Shown here piece by piece: positions 26,177 to 34,849 of a stretch of 64,000 bases of DNA. Position 1 is the first letter of the stretch. Every line of letters starts with the position of its first letter. The stretch is from an uncultured Granulosicoccus sp. (GTDB lineage: Bacteria; Pseudomonadota; Gammaproteobacteria; Granulosicoccales; Granulosicoccaceae): positions 1-64,000 of the forward strand of contig CANLXI010000007.1 of the NCBI GenBank assembly GCA_947495035.1, read 5' to 3'. Made by a program: the position numbers and the translations under genes. The notes beneath the pieces are model-generated. The model ran no database searches. It was not told the DNA's origin and worked only from the letters and a program-made list of their open reading frames with translations.

Positions 26177-27180
26177 TTCCGCTGAGCGATATCGTCTGGC
26201 ATCAGTGGTGGGCACTGTGGTTGCTGCCCTTGCCTGTGCTGGTGTATTTCGGATTACCGGCCAGGCAGAAAACGCCCGGTCGGGCCTTGCGTGTACCGGA
26301 CAGTCGCCCGTATGAATCCCTGACACAGACCTCGGTGCCGGCAAGTCGACGGCACTGGTTGCGCCTGCTGCTGCTGGGGCTTGCCTGGTGCGCCTTGCTG
26401 CTGGCAGTGGCTCGTCCGCAGAGTTACGGCGAACCGGTGGGCGTGCCGTTGAGCGGCCGGGATCTGATGCTGTGCATCGATATTTCCGGCAGCATGCGCG
26501 AGGCCGATCTGTATGCCGGCAACAACCGGGCGACTCGCATGGCCGTGGTCAAGCAGGTGGCCAGCGATTTCGTGGCACGCCGTGATGGTGACCGGATCGG
26601 TCTGGTCATGTTCGGTTCGCAGGCCTATGTTCAGACACCTCTGACGCTGGATCATGCCACCGTGCAGCATTTTCTGGCCGAGGCGGCGGTGGGGCTTGCC
26701 GGGCGGTCGACGGCGATCGGTGACGCCATCGGACTGGCCGTGAAGCGTTTGCGGGAACGCCCTGAAGCATCGCGGGTGATCATTCTGCTGACCGATGGCG
26801 AGAATTCGGCTGGCGTGGTCGACCCCTTGGCGGCAGCGCGACTGGCTGCCGACAACAATATCCGCATCCATGCGATCGGTGTCGGCGCGGATGCCCAATC
26901 CGGATTCAACGCACCGTTTGGCGCACGCACCACCGAGCTGGACGAGGAGACGCTCAAGGCCATCAGTCAATCCACGGGTGGGCAGTATTTCCGTGCACGC
27001 AACCAGAGGGAGCTGGCCACGATCTATCGTGAAATCGATCGCCTGGAACCCACCGAGCAGGACGCCGAAGAATTCCGGCCTCTGCGAGAACTGTTTGCCT
27101 GGCCATTGAGTGCGGCATTGCTGTTCTCCGTGCTGTGGGCGCTGGCAGGCATCTGGCCGAGCGGAGGGCGTCAGCGATGA
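26173..27180 (+). CDS. batA: VWA-domain membrane protein BatA
   Basis: A 335-residue protein with two N-terminal hydrophobic segments, a periplasmic VWA domain and a C-terminal transmembrane helix (SAALLFSVLWALAGIWP). The metal-ion-dependent adhesion site is intact: DISGS (in LCIDISGSMREAD), the threonine in QTPLTLD, and TDGENSAG. In Bacteroides and Leptospira, Bat proteins were linked to oxygen or stress tolerance. The ordering MoxR-DUF58-DUF4381-BatA supports the name. Confidence 0.9.
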   Translation: MIPLSDIVWHQWWALWLLPLPVLVYFGLPARQKTPGRALRVPDSRPYESLTQTSVPASRRHWLRLLLLGLAWCALLLAVARPQSYGEPVGVPLSGRDLMLCIDISGSMREADLYAGNNRATRMAVVKQVASDFVARRDGDRIGLVMFGSQAYVQTPLTLDHATVQHFLAEAAVGLAGRSTAIGDAIGLAVKRLRERPEASRVIILLTDGENSAGVVDPLAAARLAADNNIRIHAIGVGADAQSGFNAPFGARTTELDEETLKAISQSTGGQYFRARNQRELATIYREIDRLEPTEQDAEEFRPLRELFAWPLSAALLFSVLWALAGIWPSGGRQR

Positions 27181-28178
27181 ACGCTGCCTGGGAAGCGCTG
27201 AGCTGGATGCGTCCACTCTGGCTGTGGGGATTCGTGCCACTGTTGCTGGCCCTGTTGCTGCGATTGCGGGCGAATTCGGTGCGTGGTGGCTGGGATGCGA
27301 TTGTCGAGCCGGCCCTGCAGCCCTACGTCATCGAAGGACAGGCGACGGTCAGACAGGGGGGGACATTCCTGTTGTTTGCCGCCTGGGCTCTGGCATTGTT
27401 GCTGCTGGCAGGGCCAGTCTGGCAACAGCGTGAGGTTCCGGTCTTCGAGGCAGAGCAGGCGCAGCTGGTTCTGTTCGATCTGTCACGTTCGATGTTGACG
27501 GACGATCTGCCACCGAATCGCCTGACGCGGGCCAGATTCAAGCTGACGGATCTGCTGCGTCGCAGTCAGGGTCGGCAGACGGGTCTGATTGCCTTCGCCG
27601 AACGCCCCTATGTGATCAGTCCGTTGACCGATGACGCTGCCACCATCGAGGCTTTCGTGCCTTCCCTGTCGCCGGAGATCATGCCGGTACAGGGGAGTCG
27701 TCCGGATCTGGCGATCGAACGGGCCCTGCAGCTGTTTGCGCAGGCGTCGGTGGCCTCTGGCCATATCCTTCTCATCAGTGATGCGCCGGCCTCGAGCCGG
27801 GATGTCGAGGCTGCCCGGCTGGCTCGGCAGGCCGGTTACCGCGTCTCGGTGCTGGCCGTGGGCACCGCTGCCGGTGCACCGCTGCGCGGTGAGGATGGGC
27901 AGTTCCTGCAGCATGCCAATGGATCGATCGTGGTGCCGCAACTGGACATGGAGTCGTTGCGGGCACTGGCAGTGGCCGGGGGAGGCTCGGCAGTCTCGCT
28001 GAGCACCAGCGCGGAGGACCTTGACGCTCTGGATCGGGTGCTGACAGGTGTCGCCCTGGCCAGTGACGCCGAGGAACAGGCGGCCAGGAAAATCTACTGG
28101 GTGGAGTACTCACCCTGGTTGCTTTGGCCCTTGCTGGTTGTGTTGCTGCTGGCCTTCCGGCGTGGGGTCGCAGCATGA
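27177..28178 (+). CDS. batB: VWA-domain membrane protein BatB
   Basis: A 333-residue VWA membrane protein paralogous to BatA. The metal site reads DLSRS (LFDLSRSMLTDD), with ISPLTDDAAT and LISDAPASSRD further on. Two N-terminal and one C-terminal transmembrane stretches frame the domain. ATG 27177 overlaps the batA stop. It is presumed to form a complex with BatA and the following TPR protein. Confidence 0.9.
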   Translation: MNAAWEALSWMRPLWLWGFVPLLLALLLRLRANSVRGGWDAIVEPALQPYVIEGQATVRQGGTFLLFAAWALALLLLAGPVWQQREVPVFEAEQAQLVLFDLSRSMLTDDLPPNRLTRARFKLTDLLRRSQGRQTGLIAFAERPYVISPLTDDAATIEAFVPSLSPEIMPVQGSRPDLAIERALQLFAQASVASGHILLISDAPASSRDVEAARLARQAGYRVSVLAVGTAAGAPLRGEDGQFLQHANGSIVVPQLDMESLRALAVAGGGSAVSLSTSAEDLDALDRVLTGVALASDAEEQAARKIYWVEYSPWLLWPLLVVLLLAFRRGVAA

Positions 28179-29158
28179 ACAGCACCAGGGTCATTGCACT
28201 GATCGCCATGTGCTGGCTGGGCGCGAGTGAGCGTGCGCTGGCAGATTGGCAGGATTGGTGGCAGACACCGGAGCAACAGGCGGCGGAAGCCTTTGAGCAG
28301 GCCGATCATGAGCGTCTGCTGCGCCAGGCGCCCGATGCCGGTTGGGCCGGGTTGGGGCATTACCAGGCGGGCGATTTCGATGCCGCAGCACAAGCCTTCG
28401 CCGAGCGCGCCGAACAACTGCAGCAGCAGGGGGAGTTACAGGCTGCCAACCGCGCCTTGTACAATCAGGGTGTCAGTGACGTGCGCGCGGGTCGCTTCGA
28501 GGAGGCCATCGAGCAATTCGACACGGTGCTGGCGTCTGATCCATCGTTTGCCGATGCGGCGCATAACCGGGAGATTGCCCGGCAATTGCAGGCGTTGCAG
28601 CAGCAACAGCAACCGCAACCGCAGTCCGGAGAGGACGGAGAGTCAGGGGAGGATCAGCAGGCGGGCGAGGGAGACCAGAACCAGCCGGGCGGTGAGGAAC
28701 AGTCCGGTGATCAGCAGCAATCGGCCGGTTCTCAGTCAGCCGGTGAAGAGTCGCCGGAAGCAGAGCAGGATGCGACGTCGCCGTCGGATGAGCAGAGTGG
28801 CAGTGAGTCCGGCCAGTCGACGGAGGAGAATCAGTCGTCGTCAGATGCGCAGAACCTTGAAAACACACCGGGTGATACCCAGACCGAAGCTGAGCGACAG
28901 GCGGCGGCCGAGGCGGCGCAACGCGCCCTGGACGCCGAGGCCCGACAGGCAGAAGCCCGACAGGTAGAAGATGAATCCGAGCGGAGCAGCATCGGTTCCG
29001 GGCAAGACAGGGATCGACCGCTGTCGGAAAACGAGCAGGCCGCCGAACAGTTGCTGCGTCGCATTCCTGATGATCCGGCAGGATTATTGCGCCGCAGGCT
29101 GGAGCAGAGTCATCGATTGGAGTACCCGGAGGCAAGAGATGGGCGTGAAGCCTGGTAA
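28175..29158 (+). CDS. batC: BatC-like periplasmic TPR protein with low-complexity tail
   Basis: A 327-residue exported protein with signal peptide (VIALIAMCWLGASERALAD). Two or three TPR motifs span residues 45-145 (GHYQAGDFDAAAQAFAERA, ANRALYNQGVSDVRAGRFEEAIEQFDTVL). About 150 residues dominated by Q, E, S, G and D follow, then a helical end. TPR proteins with such tails occupy this slot in Bat operons, presumably as scaffolds. Its last 20 bp overlap the batD start region. Confidence 0.85.
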   Translation: MNSTRVIALIAMCWLGASERALADWQDWWQTPEQQAAEAFEQADHERLLRQAPDAGWAGLGHYQAGDFDAAAQAFAERAEQLQQQGELQAANRALYNQGVSDVRAGRFEEAIEQFDTVLASDPSFADAAHNREIARQLQALQQQQQPQPQSGEDGESGEDQQAGEGDQNQPGGEEQSGDQQQSAGSQSAGEESPEAEQDATSPSDEQSGSESGQSTEENQSSSDAQNLENTPGDTQTEAERQAAAEAAQRALDAEARQAEARQVEDESERSSIGSGQDRDRPLSENEQAAEQLLRRIPDDPAGLLRRRLEQSHRLEYPEARDGREAW

Positions 29159-31154
29159 CACGAATTCGACACTGACTGTCGGTCAACTGATCTTCCTGGT
29201 ACTGGCACTGTGGCTGTCACAACCCTTGCTGGCACAGCAGGCCTCGGTACGCGGTGAGCTGAGCGCGTCGACCATCACTCGTGATGAGTCCGTGACCCTC
29301 ACCGTCACCGCCGTGGGTGTTGATGGCGAGCTGGACAGCTCCGCACTGGACAAGGACTTCGATGTGGTGGGGCAGTCCAGTTCGCGACAGATCAGAACGG
29401 TGGTCAACGGCAGCAATCAGCCGGTGACCGTCAGCCTGGTGACATGGACACTGGAGCTGTTGCCTCGGGATGTCGGCGTGTTCACGGTGCCCGCCGTGAC
29501 GGTCGGTGGTGTCTCGAGCCAGTTGCTGAGTCTGACGGTCAACGAGATTCCGACGGGCGGCAGGCGTGACGTCTTTGTCGAGGCTTCGGTGGATTCACGC
29601 AGTCCCTGGGTCCAGTCACAGGTGCTGATGACCGTCCGGGTGTTCCAGGCCATCGAAATCGTCGAGGGTGGTTTGTCCGATCCTGCGGGAGCCGATATCC
29701 AGGTGCAACGCATCGGCAAGGACAGCTATTCGACGGAGATCCGGGATGGTCGCGAGTATCGGGTTACCGAACGCCGCTTTGCGCTGTTCCCGCAGAAAAG
29801 CGGTACTGTTGCCATCGATCCCGTGGTTCTCAGTGTCTCGGTGCCTTCCGATGACAAGTCGAGCCTGGGCTTTTTCTCACCGACCCGAAAGCTGACGCGG
29901 CAATCGGATGCCATCACGCTTGACGTGCAAGCCCGGCCCTCGTCAGGGACCGCCTGGTGGCTACCGGCCAGCGCCGTGCAGATCGACAATGACTGGTCTG
30001 ACGATGTCGGCAATGCAGCCGTCGATCAGCCACTGACCCGAACCATTACCCTGCGAGCCGCGGGTGTACTGGATGCGCAATTGCCCGATATCCGGATACC
30101 GGCCATTGAGGGTGTCAGCCTGTATGCCGAAGAGCCGACACGCGCCATGGGTGTGAACGAGAGGGGACTGGTAGCCGAGCAGACCATCAAGTGGGCGCTG
30201 ATTCCACAGCGCGAAGGTGAGCTGGTATTGCCGGAACTGAGTATCGAATGGTTCAACACCGATACCGGTACCATCGAGACAGCTGTATTGCCCGAAGAGC
30301 GCATTCAGGTGGGCCCTTCGCTGGCCACGACCGCCCAGGCCACCGCGGCTGTCGGCGCTGATTCGGCCGGCAGTGACACTCTGGCGCGAAATGATACTGC
30401 CGGTGCGCCGGAGGCCGTGGCAGATACCGCTGCCGGGCCGGCTTCCACTGATGTTGCAATTGCCGGGGGGAGCGCAGCCTCATTGAACCCGGGTGCAAGT
30501 CCGACCCCCACAGCTGATGGCGCTGCTGCTCTGGTCACCGGCAGCGATTCCGCTGTGGCTACGATGGCCGTCGATCAGATGCCCGGGAGCGCCTCCGTAC
30601 CGGGACAGCAGGCCAATGCCGGCGAACTTCGTCCCTGGCGGCTGGCGACCCTGCTGCTGCTGGGGTTGTGGGTTCTCAGTGTCGGCCTCTTCTGGTGGTG
30701 GCGACGGCGCTGGCTGCGTGGGCCGGTCGGCGGCCGGGATGCAGAACCGGGAGCGCTGTCAGCGATAGGTCAGGGTGTGCGGAAGACCCGGCAGAAGCTG
30801 GCACCGCTGGCTGACGTCGAAGCGTGTTGCAAGGCTGATGATCCGGCAGCACTGAGGACCGCACTGATGGCCTGGGCGGCGCGTCAGTGGCCACGGCAAC
30901 CCCCGTTGACCCTGACCGATCTGGCCCAGCGGTTGAATGATGGACCGGCAAGGGAGTCTCTGGCCTTGCTCGATGCTGTCCTCTACAGCCGAACACCAAC
31001 GCCAGAGAATCGGGAGCAGTTGATGCGGCGCATGCAGCAGTTGCCCGCCGAACTGTCCACGGCGCTGGTGGACGGGCGCGACGATGTTGCCGATGATCCT
31101 GCATACCAGGATGCTGTCAGTGCTCGTCATCGCAACGGATTGCCGGCTCTGTAG
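29139..31154 (+). CDS. batD: BatD-like oxygen-tolerance membrane protein
   Basis: A 671-residue protein with signal peptide (LIFLVLALWLSQPLLAQQ). Several Ig-like beta domains fill the periplasmic region (ASVRGELSASTITRDESVTL at its start), then comes an A/S/T/G-rich linker (about residues 390-480). One transmembrane helix (LATLLLLGLWVLSVGLFWWW) and a cytoplasmic tail follow, the usual BatD layout. ATG 29139 has GGAGG six bases upstream, inside the end of batC. It is the last gene of the coupled run. Confidence 0.9.
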   Translation: MGVKPGNTNSTLTVGQLIFLVLALWLSQPLLAQQASVRGELSASTITRDESVTLTVTAVGVDGELDSSALDKDFDVVGQSSSRQIRTVVNGSNQPVTVSLVTWTLELLPRDVGVFTVPAVTVGGVSSQLLSLTVNEIPTGGRRDVFVEASVDSRSPWVQSQVLMTVRVFQAIEIVEGGLSDPAGADIQVQRIGKDSYSTEIRDGREYRVTERRFALFPQKSGTVAIDPVVLSVSVPSDDKSSLGFFSPTRKLTRQSDAITLDVQARPSSGTAWWLPASAVQIDNDWSDDVGNAAVDQPLTRTITLRAAGVLDAQLPDIRIPAIEGVSLYAEEPTRAMGVNERGLVAEQTIKWALIPQREGELVLPELSIEWFNTDTGTIETAVLPEERIQVGPSLATTAQATAAVGADSAGSDTLARNDTAGAPEAVADTAAGPASTDVAIAGGSAASLNPGASPTPTADGAAALVTGSDSAVATMAVDQMPGSASVPGQQANAGELRPWRLATLLLLGLWVLSVGLFWWWRRRWLRGPVGGRDAEPGALSAIGQGVRKTRQKLAPLADVEACCKADDPAALRTALMAWAARQWPRQPPLTLTDLAQRLNDGPARESLALLDAVLYSRTPTPENREQLMRRMQQLPAELSTALVDGRDDVADDPAYQDAVSARHRNGLPAL

Positions 31155-31426
31155 AGCTTGCTCCAGGAGCGCTCCGCGGGCGCAGGACCTGATGCATTGT
31201 GGTCGTTGACCAGAGGATGCTGCGGCTCTGGCAGGGCTCCCGGGTTCAGGTCAGGCATGATCCTTGATAACTCAATGGGTCAAGGGGTCACTGGCTGGCT
31301 CGTGATTCAACAGCGCCGCATCAATGGTTTCAAGGGAATTCATCGCAAGGACAGATCCTGAGTCCGGGGCAGGGTCAGCCTTGGTCTTGCATCGACTCGA
31401 CGCTTGCCGGGTGACGGTCTGACAGA
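31155..31426. other. Intergenic region after the Bat operon
   Basis: A stretch of 272 bp with no credible gene. I see no strong terminator or promoter. A short self-complementary GGAGCGCTCC near 31176 is too small to interpret. Confidence 0.5.
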
Positions 31427-32752
31427 ATGAATGTCGACCGAGGTCGTATCCGTGGCTGTCTGATTCTGGTTGTACTGTGCCTGCTGTCGGCAACCCTGCC
31501 TGTCGTGCGGGCAGCAGATGCCATTCCCGGGGAACAGTGGTGTGATCGGTTTCTTGAGCACATCGAGTTTTCCGGCAATCGTGTTACCCGTGATCAGGTG
31601 TTGCGACGTGAGCTGGTTCAACAGGAAGGCCAGCCTTGCACACTGGATGACATCATCGACGGTATCCAGAATCTCATGGACCTGGGATTGTTCAAGTCCG
31701 TACGGGCGGAACTGTTCCTGCGGGAAAACGTTCTCCATCTGCGGTATCTGGTCAGTGAAAAGATCTTCTTTCTGCCGATTCCACGATTCAGCCGTACTTC
31801 CGATGGCGAGCTGCGACTGGGAGCTCAGCTGCGCTGGGACAATTTCCTCGGGCGCCTGCATCAGCTGAAGATCACCAGTGAAAAGCGGCAGGAGGATGAT
31901 GGCCGAGGCCGGACCGGCTTCGTTCACAGTGTCGAATATGTGGTTCCTCGTTTCTTCGGCAGTGCCTTTGGCATGAGCATTCAGGCCACCAGCGAACGGC
32001 GCAACGCCCAACTGGCACAGGACGGTGTGGTGTTCGGCGAAACGGTGATGCGTTCACGACGTGCCGGGTTTCGCCTGTCGCGCTGGGCCAGTGGCACCCT
32101 GGGAGTCAGTGGTCTGAGTTACTTTGCCGGTGCCAGCGTGCAGCAACGCGACTACGCCATGCGATCCGGCAGTCTGGGGCCCTACAGCGATGGACAGGAT
32201 ATTTCGCTCATTGCAGGGTTTGCCATTCAGCGGGTGCATCAGGAGACCTATCGCCGTCGCGGTTACTACTACAGTGGATCAGTCAATGTGGCGGATGAGG
32301 CACTGGGATCCGATTTCAGTCATGCGCGACTGGACATGCTGGCACGTTGGTACATTCCCTGGCGAGGCCCGCAGACCAACCTGAACATTCAGGCCAGACT
32401 GGGCCTGAGTGACAGGGCACCGTTCGGCGAACGCAGCTACGAGATCGGTGGAGGAGAGCTGCTGCGCGGTATGAAATCGGGAACTCACACCGGCAATATC
32501 TTGACGTTGCTCAATGTCGAATACCTGTCCGGACTGTTCGCCTATCCGGCCTGGCGCTGGCTGGTGTTCATGGATGTGGGTAATGTGTACCTCAGCGACG
32601 ATGTGGACCTGTTGAACCAGCATCTGCGCGCCGGTGTCGGTCTGCGCTGGAAGCTGGAGAGGCTGACCAATACCGATTTGCGTCTGGACCTGGCCTGGGA
32701 TCCACAGCGGCAGAAGATAACGCCTTACGTATCCACCAGTCTTACCTTCTGA
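31427..32752 (+). CDS. Omp85/BamA-TamA-like outer-membrane protein with one POTRA domain
   Basis: A 441-residue exported protein. A signal peptide (LILVVLCLLSATLPVVRAAD) precedes one POTRA domain (about residues 40-110: IEFSGNRVTRDQVLRRELV, then GIQNLMDLGLFKSVRAEL). A 16-strand-type beta-barrel follows, with the terminal aromatic SLTF. The late GGGELLRGMKSG is the place of the conserved loop-6 (V)RGF/Y-like motif, here LRGM. It is shorter than BamA (five POTRAs) and TamA (three), nearer to small surface-antigen Omp85 proteins. The client is unknown. Confidence 0.82.
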   Translation: MNVDRGRIRGCLILVVLCLLSATLPVVRAADAIPGEQWCDRFLEHIEFSGNRVTRDQVLRRELVQQEGQPCTLDDIIDGIQNLMDLGLFKSVRAELFLRENVLHLRYLVSEKIFFLPIPRFSRTSDGELRLGAQLRWDNFLGRLHQLKITSEKRQEDDGRGRTGFVHSVEYVVPRFFGSAFGMSIQATSERRNAQLAQDGVVFGETVMRSRRAGFRLSRWASGTLGVSGLSYFAGASVQQRDYAMRSGSLGPYSDGQDISLIAGFAIQRVHQETYRRRGYYYSGSVNVADEALGSDFSHARLDMLARWYIPWRGPQTNLNIQARLGLSDRAPFGERSYEIGGGELLRGMKSGTHTGNILTLLNVEYLSGLFAYPAWRWLVFMDVGNVYLSDDVDLLNQHLRAGVGLRWKLERLTNTDLRLDLAWDPQRQKITPYVSTSLTF

Positions 32753-32801
32753 CCGGCAACATCGGCAAGTGACTCAAGTCTGCTAGGCTGTCGGCGTTAT
32801 A

Positions 32802-32834
32802 GTCTGAAGGCACAGGACGTCCTGTGCGTCAGAC
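32802..32834. promoter_or_regulatory. Long dyad upstream of fadJ
   Basis: A perfect 18-bp palindrome, GCACAGGAC/GTCCTGTGC (32810-32827), is extended outward by GTCTGA (32802-32807) and TCAGAC (32829-32834). It lies 48 bp before the fadJ start and 50 bp after the Omp85-type gene stop. It could be a terminator hairpin for the upstream gene or an operator for fadJI; there is no T tract. It does not look like the known FadR or PsrA site patterns. Confidence 0.5.
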
Positions 32835-32881
32835 GTTCTCCACTGACAGCAGGATATCGAATTCTTCCAAGAGCTCATTCC

Positions 32882-34849
32882 ATGACAACACGCTTCGGAT
32901 CGCATGATCATTGGCAGATTGAACACGATGTTCACGACATCGTCTGGTTGAATTGCGATCGCAAGGGGGAGAGCAGCAACTCGCTGTCCAGAGAGGTGAT
33001 CACGGAACTGGGGGAGATACTCTCGATCATCGAGACCATCGAACCGGCCGGGCTTGTCATCGGTTCGGCCAAGCCGGGCAGTTTCATACTGGGAGCGGAC
33101 ATCCGCGAGTTCGACGAGTTCGATGATGCAGATGCCGTCAGCGATCTGATTCGACAGGGCCATGAGGTCTTTGCTCGTCTGGAAAACCTGTCCTGTCACA
33201 CGGTGGCGGCCATTCACGGCTTCGCTCTGGGGGGCGGGTTGGAGCTGGCTCTGTGCTGCGACTACATCGTGGCGCTGAACGTACCCGAAACTCGTGTGGG
33301 ATTCCCTGAAGTGAAACTGGGCATCTTTCCCGGTTTGGGCGGCACGACGCGAATCACCGAACGGGTCGGCGGTCTGGCCGGCATGCAGTTGATGCTGACG
33401 ACACGCAATCTGCGGGCGCCGGCGGCACGCGGCATGGGAGTGATCGACGAGCTGGTCGATGAATTCTCTTCGCTGCACTGGGCGGCGCGGCGTGCGGTGA
33501 TGCAGAAGCGGCGCAAACGCAAGGCCTCGCTGTCCGCCAGTGCCACCAACCGCCAGCCGGTTCGCGCCCTGGTGGCAAAGGTACTGCGCAAGAAGACCGC
33601 AGAGAAGGCCAATCCGGCACATTATCCGGCACCGTTCCAGATGATCGATCTGTGGGAGGAACACCGCGATAACCGGCGCCGCATGTTCGACGGGGAGGCG
33701 CAACGAGTCGGTCAGTTGATGGTGGGTGATACGGCGCGCAATCTGCGTCGCCTGTTCTTCCTCACCGAGCGCATGAAGGGCCTGGGCAAGGGAGAGGACT
33801 TCAAGGTGAGGCGTGTTCATGTGGTCGGCGCCGGGGTCATGGGCGGTGATATCGCTGCCTGGTGTGTCTTGCAGGGAATGGAAGTGACGCTGCAGGATCG
33901 CGAGCTCAAGTTCATCGAACCTGCACTCAAGCGGGCACGGTCTTTGTTCAAACGACGACTGAAGAAACGGCCGGCGGTGGAAGTTGCGGTGTCTCGACTG
34001 CTGCCGGATGTTGCCGGTGACGGTGTTCCGCGTGCCGATGTCATCATCGAGGCCATCTACGAGGATGCCGATGCCAAGCGAGCCCTGTATGCGCAGATGG
34101 AGCCGCACATGGCCGAGCATGCGGTGCTTGCCACCAATACCTCGGCCTTGCCGCTGGAGGAGCTGGCGCGGGAACTGGCCGCTCCGGAGCGTCTGATCGG
34201 TCTGCACTTCTTCAATCCGGTGGCGAAGATGCCGCTGGTGGAAGTGGTTCATGGTGAGCAGACGGCCGATTCATGGATCAAGCGCGGCTGCGCCTTCTGT
34301 TCACAGATCAACCGCTTCCCCTTGCCGACGAAAAGTGCACCGGGCTTTCTGGTCAATCGAGTGCTGGCGCCGTATCTGATGGAGGCCTTCACCCTGATGC
34401 TGGAAGGTATCGACAAGGAAACCATCGATGCGGCTGCCATCCGTTTCGGCATGCCGATGGGCCCCATCGAACTGGCCGATGTCGTCGGGCTGGATGTCTG
34501 CATGAAGGTGGCGGAAACGCTGGCCAGTGGTGATGTCGACGCGCAGCGAGCGCTGTTGCAGAAGAAGCTGGACGCAGGGCATCTGGGAAAGAAAAGCGGC
34601 GAGGGCTTCTACCTCTGGACCAAGGGGCGATCCAATCGTCAGAGCGTGGATGTCGACAGCCCCTACGGGGATCAGATTGCGACGCGTCTGATGACGCCTT
34701 TCCTTGATGAATGCCGATCGGCATCTGCCGATGGCATCGTGGCGGACGACGATCTGCTGGATGCCGGTATTGTCTTCGGCACCGGCTTCGCGCCCTTTCT
34801 GGGAGGGCCGATGCACTATCTCGAACAACAAGAGGCCGATTTTCGATGA
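32882..34849 (+). CDS. fadJ: Fatty-acid oxidation complex alpha subunit (FadJ-like)
   Basis: A 655-residue bifunctional enoyl-CoA hydratase and 3-hydroxyacyl-CoA dehydrogenase. The N-terminal crotonase domain has HGFALGGGLELALCC and the catalytic Glu region GFPEVKLGIFPGLGG. The dehydrogenase half has the NAD-binding VVGAGVMGGDIAAW and the catalytic-His segment GLHFFNPVAKMPLVEVVHG. A C-terminal dimerisation domain has KSAPGFLVNR and GLDVCMKVAE. It is a little shorter than E. coli FadJ (714 aa). The gene overlaps fadI by 4 bp, the usual trifunctional-enzyme pair. Confidence 0.95.
   Translation: MTTRFGSHDHWQIEHDVHDIVWLNCDRKGESSNSLSREVITELGEILSIIETIEPAGLVIGSAKPGSFILGADIREFDEFDDADAVSDLIRQGHEVFARLENLSCHTVAAIHGFALGGGLELALCCDYIVALNVPETRVGFPEVKLGIFPGLGGTTRITERVGGLAGMQLMLTTRNLRAPAARGMGVIDELVDEFSSLHWAARRAVMQKRRKRKASLSASATNRQPVRALVAKVLRKKTAEKANPAHYPAPFQMIDLWEEHRDNRRRMFDGEAQRVGQLMVGDTARNLRRLFFLTERMKGLGKGEDFKVRRVHVVGAGVMGGDIAAWCVLQGMEVTLQDRELKFIEPALKRARSLFKRRLKKRPAVEVAVSRLLPDVAGDGVPRADVIIEAIYEDADAKRALYAQMEPHMAEHAVLATNTSALPLEELARELAAPERLIGLHFFNPVAKMPLVEVVHGEQTADSWIKRGCAFCSQINRFPLPTKSAPGFLVNRVLAPYLMEAFTLMLEGIDKETIDAAAIRFGMPMGPIELADVVGLDVCMKVAETLASGDVDAQRALLQKKLDAGHLGKKSGEGFYLWTKGRSNRQSVDVDSPYGDQIATRLMTPFLDECRSASADGIVADDDLLDAGIVFGTGFAPFLGGPMHYLEQQEADFR

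Noticed and set aside
32783..34252. A 489-codon open frame on the minus strand
   Set aside because: It is antisense to fadJ, which carries full crotonase and dehydrogenase motifs.
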